From assembly GCF_003073045.1 (NCBI RefSeq), contig NC_037603.1, positions 11,252,192 through 11,316,191 on the forward strand: a stretch of DNA of 64,000 bases. Direction: 5' to 3'. The position numbers were made by a program, and so were the translations under genes. Positions 58,213 to 64,000 of the stretch are shown in pieces. The notes under the pieces were generated by a model. That model was not told where the DNA came from. It was given only the letters and a program-made list of their open reading frames with translations, and ran no database searches. Position 1 is the first letter of the stretch, and every line of letters begins with the position of its first letter. This stretch comes from Pomacea canaliculata (Eukaryota > Mollusca > Gastropoda > Architaenioglossa > Ampullariidae).

Positions 58213-60116
58213 AAACAAAAAATAAACAACAAACAAACAAAAACCAAAAATAAAACAAAATAAAACAAAATCACCACCAACAAACAAACAGGAAAAACTG
58301 GATTACATTTACAGCTTATTGCAAAGACGAAACACCACACCTGCACATCTTATCAATCTCCTCGGTCGAAAGAGCTTCGCTGACGTCATATCCTTCGATG
58401 CATTTAATCAGAGCATCTTGCTCCTCCTCACATCCGGCATCTGCACCTGTTGACACGTGACACAAGATCGAGTTGGGGGCGGTGTGCAACCTATCGTCGG
58501 CAAGAACAGTTCATCCAGCACCTCAGGGGGCGATAATAAACTTCACAATAAATGTTGATCGTTTGACATTTACTGTCGTCTTCTCCATATTCTTAACGAG
58601 GACAGATTCTTTTTCTAGATACGAGAATTTAAATTTAGGCCAGTCCTGAATTCTTTTTCTTAGGTCAGGCGGACCCAACAGGTGTAAAATAAAAATACGA
58701 GATATAAAACTATTAATATAATTACGGTTTAGGAAGTGATTCGGTTTGAGAGAGAAAGTAGATAACACACCCTGAAACATTAGTATGATAAACGTGTTGA
58801 GGGCTACACACCTTTGGAGGAGGGTTAATATGAATGACTTGAGGACAAGGGTGTGAAAGTTCATGGTGAGTAAGCTAAGTTACAAGCATTTGTCAAGTCA
58901 CATTACCACACATTAGTTATGGGAACTTGTCATGATAGTTACGAGATATTTTCAAAATAAAAAATACTTTAGAAAGAACAAAACCAATAAAACACGTGGC
59001 TGACGATTACGGACCCCTACTCCACCTCAACACACACACAAACATACAAACATACAAACGAACTTGGATTGTGAATGGTTTCTTGATGGCCTTGAACTGC
59101 AAAAAATTGCTTTGTCATGTCACTGATGAAAACTACAGTGCATGAAGCAGTCGTCATCGTGATATAATTATATATATATATGTATGTGTGTGTGTGTCCT
59201 ATTTAAGGAGAGCAAAACATTGAAGTGAACACGCATTACCTGATGACTTTTTTCCCTCTATAAAATTGCACATGCATAGTTCCGTTTCACACAGCAGGAC
59301 CCGTTGCCTCAATCTGACAATGATTTGACATTTTCCCCGCATTTTTACGATTGAAAGTTTGTATTTTGAGGACGAAGGGGTTAATCAGCTCAGCACTCCT
59401 GTCGAGGGCAAAACGTAGAAACAGTAGCTTTGAGCTAAAACCTTGACCCCACTCGATCGTTTATCAGGCCATGTGACTCATCATGGCAGAAGCTGAGTTT
59501 CCGGATGGAGGATGTGGGCTTTTCCTGGAAGGAAAACCTCCATCAATGCAGCGGAACCCGGATGCAGAGTCGGGCAGCCCGGTGGCGCAGTGGGTAGCGT
59601 CTGTCACCAACACAGGGAAGGTTGGTTGTCCTGGGTTCAGCTCTCGTCTCAGGCAAGCTGTTCTTTCTCGGCATGTGGCATCTGTTTACAGGGCTGCCTT
59701 AATAAAATACAATCCCCACGAACCCGGATACAGAATCGAGGCTGCAGGTTCTTGTGGTTTGAATTGGAGCTTGGAACTGTTTACACTCTAATTGATTGGA
59801 ATCGATTGTTTCCTTTTTCCATATTATCAAGGAAACCGAATATCGTAACAAAGTGAAAAAAGTGAATAATATATTTACAGTTAGTTCCATGATAAGAATG
59901 GAATGAATGGAAAGCCCAATGGCAGATTTCTGTGTTTTGTTGAGCGAAAGAAGAGGAAGGCCGTGAGGAGAGAAAGAGCGCAAAGGATGGACGTATATAA
60001 CATCAGGTGTCAAAAAAAAAAAAAAAACAACAACAAAAAAACAAAAAAAAACAAAAGCACTTACGTGAAAGTCCACACAGGATGACCAGAAACCAAACTC
60101 TCGGGAACATTTCCAT
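55883..60116 (-). CDS. Secreted protein with three six-cysteine modules
   Basis: No known gene was recognised. Seven exons join in phase to 251 residues: 60116-60065, 58446-58341, 57878-57748, 57300-57171, 56795-56671, 56357-56252 and 55988-55883. A signal peptide (MEMFPRVWFLVILCGLS) is followed by three modules with six cysteines each. The spacing is C-x9/10-C-x13/18-C-x8/9-C-x7-C-x16/25-C. The CxxxxxxxC step is the same in all three (CVRVARGSC, CLDNIVASC, CLKHHLSTC). Each module is coded by two exons, split just after its third cysteine in phase 2. A short Thr-rich linker (ATTTTEAP) joins modules 1 and 2. There is no membrane helix, so secretion is expected. The pattern loosely recalls nematode DUF19 (T20D4.11-like) helical domains, but this is only a similarity of spacing. 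Gene structure is firm; function is unknown. Confidence 0.85.
59573..59719 (+). mobile_element. tRNA-headed SINE, family 1, copy 2, with target duplication
   Basis: Box A-like GGTGGCGCAGTGGGTAGCG and box B-like GGGTTCAGCTCTC. The body ends GGCATCTGTTTACAGGGCTG, then AATAAAATAC. A 19-bp direct repeat, GAACCCGGATGCAGAGTCG, flanks it at 59554-59572 and again at 59720-59738 with two G-to-A changes. It lies in the first intron of the cysteine-module gene, antisense to it. Confidence 0.85.
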
Positions 60117-61486
60117 GTCTGGTGTTGCCGGACGACACACACGTCTGGTGTCACCAAATATCCTCCCACTGTATCCCCGCCTGTGAAGTCACCATCACGG
60201 GGATTACGGTTATTTTAAAACAATTCAGCAAATGTAGGGCGGTACTTAACAGATAATGACCATCATCACCATCACAACAGAATGGCAGCCTTGACTGGTG
60301 CTGCACGTGCTGTGACAGACTAACGAACACACCCTGCTATCTCTGGCCGGCCTGATGTCAAACAACAGTTGAAGCAGGTGTGAGTGGCTTGGATCTGAAC
60401 TCTTCTTGTTTGGTTTGGGATGTTGAAGTAGTTGTGAAATATTATTGTGACCTTAACAAAATTGGAGGAGGGTAAAAAGTAAGTATACACAGTAAGTATC
60501 CCAGAAAAAGGGATTGGCTGAAAACGAAATGAATGAATTTGCGAGACAGTTTACAATGTGAGTCAAAGCCAAACATCAAGTGAGTACTATCATGCAAGTG
60601 ACTGAGTTCAGGATGAGGCCCTCCATACTTTGTTGACCAAACTGCCTCAGTGACGCCGTATGAGCCGACTTAGTGACCTCTCACTTCCTCTACAAGTACC
60701 CTGACCCCTGACCTTGCCATTTAGGCGGAAACCCGTACATCCGAACCGACACATGAAGCTGCCGTTGCTGTCATCGTCGTCTCCAACAGTCGCCAGCTTC
60801 AAATTTCAGAGGTCAGCATGCAGATTGGAGCACGTTGAACTTTGACACCCACACACACACACATTGCCCCCACATTTAGGAGGGTTTTGAAATCCCTCCT
60901 TCCTCTCTGTAGATGAGAAGAAATGAAATCTCGGAAACGTGGCGAGACGGGATGTGAGGTCCTCTCGATGGTCACGATACTTTCCTGCGCCCTACACCAC
61001 GCTGATGTGCTCCTGAAACAAATGGAATCACGAGAATTAAAATCAGTAAACATGTAGACTAAAAGTTAATAAATTTTAATTCAAGGGACTATATTGATGC
61101 ATATTTAAAGCGAGATAATATCTCTTCTAACATCTCGGGTAGACGAGACTATAGAAACCACAGGCTTCTATAATCTTCATTGACAATTCTGGGACCAGTG
61201 TGAAGAACATGTCTTCAAAATGTTTTTTAAAGTTTATGTCTGACTAATTATTTGCTTGCATACCGGGTTTGATTAAGAAAATTCAATATGGGTATATGCT
61301 TCAATTAATGTACGAGAGAATTTTGAGGATTATAAAACATTTTTAATATCTGTTCCTGAATTTCTTATAATGTTTATATTTTGTTAGCAGTTGTATAGCT
61401 CAGTACATCAGACATCACTAATATATATATAGCAATGCACCTAAAGTCTTACTGTTGTTTTTGCCTGCAGCTTTTTTGTTAAAGAT

Positions 61487-61789
61487 ATGCTGGATCCCAG
61501 TGGTGAGGATCTGAGGCACTAGAAGGGTAGATTGAGTATCGGAAGTGACGTAAGCTTACCGAGAGCTACTGGGTGGTTTCTATCAAGGCTTCACAGACCA
61601 TTTCAGCACAAAGGTCTCTAACCGCTATGACAAATAAGTCTTGACTTCCGGTACCATTCGGATGGTGTTTTAGAATCGTAAACGGTCACGGTTGAGTTGT
61701 CTGTATTCCTTAATGTCGTTTTAGTACCGCGCTATAAAAGTCTACCCTTCCAGTGTCTCGTAGCCTCACCACGGGGGTCCAACATGTGG
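61487..61789. repeat. Imperfect inverted repeat, possible fold-back element
   Basis: The left arm (about 61487-61538) contains GGTGAGGATCTGAGGCACTA then GAAGGGTAGA. The right arm (about 61738-61789), reversed and complemented, contains GGTGAGGCTACGAGACACTG then GAAGGGTAGA. Roughly four of five bases match over about 50 bp. A second inner pair, TATCGGAAGTGACGTAAG and its inverse near 61640, continues the fold. About 200 bp lie between the outer arms. It could be an old MITE; no clear duplication flanks it. Confidence 0.6.
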
Positions 61790-62898
61790 CTGGAGGGCCA
61801 AGCTAACCAGTCTGCTCACCCTTTGTCGGCCAGTAAAGTGCCGAGGTACGTGACCCATGCTTTCTCCACACAGACTTTATTAAAAGCAGGCTCTGCCCCC
61901 CCCCCCCCGGCACCTCCTCGTCACACCGTTAAATGCACGTGCGCACGTTTCTCACATATTTTGTTTATTAAAATACATTTCGAAAAAGAGAAACAAGCCC
62001 TGTCGACATTCTGACACGTTAATTGTAGAAACATGTTGGGAAAATGGATGATGGCGACGGGGAAGGCTAAAATTGATCAGAACCCGTGTCATTTGGAAAC
62101 TTTTATCATGTCTTCGCTCTCTTTATTGTAATTTATCCTCCAATCACAATAAAAACTTCATGGTGCCTATTATAACTGATTTTTAACATGTTTTAGTTTA
62201 TCTCTCATTCGCTCCTTATTTTTCTGCCTTCTTTAGCTTCTTTCTTTCCTCATTCACTCACTGCGTTGAAACTGAAGATAAGAAAGGGTTAACTATCCAC
62301 GATGGAAATATCTAGCGTCATCCACTGAAATATATCTGTCGACTAACGGAGACACACTGAGGAACACATGCGAACATAAAACTGATTTCTGCTGAGCTCC
62401 GCCGAGTGTATGTGAACTGGTGGGTGAATGACGTCTTAGAGTTATCTTTCCCACGACCCAGACACTGACAGGACAGCACGGTATGGTTTTACGGAAGTGA
62501 CGTAAACACAAGACCGAATTCTACACATTCGAGCTATTAATAGCTTTCTACCCACACACACACACGCGCGGGCACGTGCGCAACCACACACACTCACATA
62601 TCCTCTCTCTCTCTCGTTTTGTGTGTGTGTGAACGCGCACAGATAAATGAAAGTGAACCAGTGTGACGTCACATAAATAACAGAAAACATGTCTTCCATA
62701 TACGGGTACGTGAAGATTATGCAAACTTATCAAGGATTAATTAAACTGAGCAAGTGATTAACCCCACTATCAATCTCATCGTATATCCCCCTCCTCCACT
62801 CCCCAGATAAAATTCATCAGTGACTGTTATGAGGAGGTGGTTGCCACAGTGACTCTATTATTTTTCTTTTATTACGAAATGGAAATTGTGCAGAGATA

Positions 62899-62926
62899 TG
62901 ACCTGTGACCTGTGACCTGTGACCTG
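62899..62926. promoter_or_regulatory. Four tandem TGACCTG units (DR1-type array)
   Basis: Four perfect copies of TGACCTG follow one another. On the minus strand this is AGGTCA repeated with a one-base spacer, the DR1 layout bound by RXR/HNF4-type nuclear receptors. It may be a working site or simply a short tandem repeat. Confidence 0.4.
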
Positions 62927-63746
62927 TTCACACATGCAACACGACCTGTAGGGCGCCGAGGACTGGGTGCATTCTGCCGAGGTCAGCAAAGGACCGGAAG
63001 ACAGAAGCGGAAATTCCCAGGCGTCCAACATTCCCATCAGTTCGGAGACCTGTCGGCTGGTTCAAACCTCACCAAGCCATGCGCACACATCAACAGTGGC
63101 GGTTAGAAGTTAGAACACTTCCGGTTTACGTGTGGCGCATGTCTTTATGTCATCGTGGTGACGTAGATGCGGCGAGTGTGACGAGGCAGTCAGCACGTTT
63201 AACCCCGCCACAGTCCAATGACAGTCGGTGTCAAAGGTCGAAAGTTGGCCCCTACAGGGTCTCGTTTGTCAGTTTTTCCCAGGCTTCACAAACCCCTAGT
63301 CACGAAGGAGAGCTAAGGTTACCCCGTGATTAGCTTCCTACAGGTGTATGCAGTAAGAGGAAGTAAGGAGAGAACAAAATGCAATCCCGATAAATAAAGA
63401 CAACAAACAACAACAACAACAACAACAAACAAACAAAAAAAAAAACAAAAAAAAACGAAGGGTGGGGACTAGAAGACTAGCATTGTGTGAACTATTATTA
63501 GCAGCAAAGCTCGAGGAACTATTGTGTTTTTGGTGTGTTTTAATGTGTCTTTCTGTGCACTTTTAAAAGATTCCATGGTGAGTAGGTGATGGATATGGAA
63601 ATAAAGAGCGGTTCACCGTTTTGCTGTAAAACAACTAAAAATCACGTGACCGTGTCTTGTTATGGTGACAGGAAGAGGTAGGAGACGGTCGCAAGTAGAA
63701 GAGATTTTGAGTGGCTGGAAGTTTTACAGAGGTGCACACCAATTCA

Positions 63747-63751
63747 AAAAA

Positions 63752-63782
<31 letters not shown>

Positions 63783-63814
63783 GAAAAAAAGGAAAAAAAA
63801 AGAAAGAAAAAAAA
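63747..63814. repeat. A-rich tract
   Basis: Almost pure adenine with scattered guanines. The Phe-rich frames on the minus strand are artefacts of it. It may be the tail of a retroposed sequence, but no body was recognised. Confidence 0.8.
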
Positions 63815-64000
63815 GGGTAAACACACAAAATAAAATAGTTTGATGAAAGTCAGGTGGATGGGTATGTCTTGGCTTTACCAGACCCACCTTTAGGACAACA
63901 GCTTTAATCTGACTTCTCTTTGCAGACAGAGCAGACGACATGTTAGAACGTGTTAAAATGTTTTGTATGAGGGTCTGACACTAGTTGATAGTCTCCTGGT

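Larger units (their letters stand above)
60117..64000. other. 5' flank of the cysteine-module gene; no further gene seen
   Basis: No exon with coherent phase was found on either strand. The stretch holds an inverted repeat (61487-61789), a TGACCTG array (62899-62926), short CA/GT and CT tracts, and A-rich runs. A second TGACGTCA site occurs near 62664, close to an ACGGAAGTGACGTAA motif near 62490. Confidence 0.5.

Noticed and set aside
59483-59856. Two plus-strand frames of about 100 codons
   Set aside because: They read through a SINE and its target duplications.
63635-63941. Phe-rich minus-strand frames
   Set aside because: They are translations of an A-rich tract.

Overview
The window is nuclear DNA from an intron-rich invertebrate. 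Introns follow GT-AG, there are no operons, the composition is AT-rich, and tRNA-headed SINEs and non-LTR (LINE) relics are common. The repeat types and proteins fit a lophotrochozoan, probably a gastropod mollusc. That placement is inferred from repeat style and cannot be proven from this window. All splice models below were built by eye from splice signals, reading phase and protein logic.

Layout, left to right. (1) At 480-1110 there is a relic of LINE reverse transcriptase on the minus strand. (2) At 2253-13445 (+) lies the 3' part, 15 exons, of a large USP-family deubiquitinase with an extra RING-like cysteine cluster. An orphan open frame (15723-16250) and a phase-compatible alternative last exon (16465-16577) follow it. 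(3) At 17926-25659 (-) lies NAF1, an assembly factor for H/ACA ribonucleoproteins. (4) At 25660-29207 there is a gene-poor stretch holding a hAT-type MITE, LINE relics and a SINE. (5) At 29208-32330 (+) lies PUDP, a HAD-family pseudouridine-5'-phosphatase, complete in five exons. (6) At 35232-50763 (-) lie two tandem paralogous genes, here called gene A (35232-41898) and gene B (43776-50763). Both encode an unrecognised type I membrane protein: signal peptide, long disordered region in one giant exon, basic cleavage site, two cadherin-like or dystroglycan-like beta modules, one membrane helix and a cytoplasmic tail. All eleven exons correspond in order and phase, and each gene has a cluster of perfect TGACGTCA sites upstream. 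(7) At 55883-60116 (-) lies a secreted 251-residue protein made of three repeats of a six-cysteine module, also in an unrecognised family. (8) From 60117 to 64000 no gene is recognised; there is an inverted-repeat element and a four-copy TGACCTG array.

The two housekeeping genes (NAF1, PUDP) and the deubiquitinase look like ordinary conserved genes that happen to be neighbours. The candidates for undescribed biology are the tandem membrane-protein pair and the cysteine-module secreted protein. Two coding frames (gene A giant exon, NAF1 last exon) contain one apparent single-base break each; sequencing or assembly error is the simplest explanation for both.
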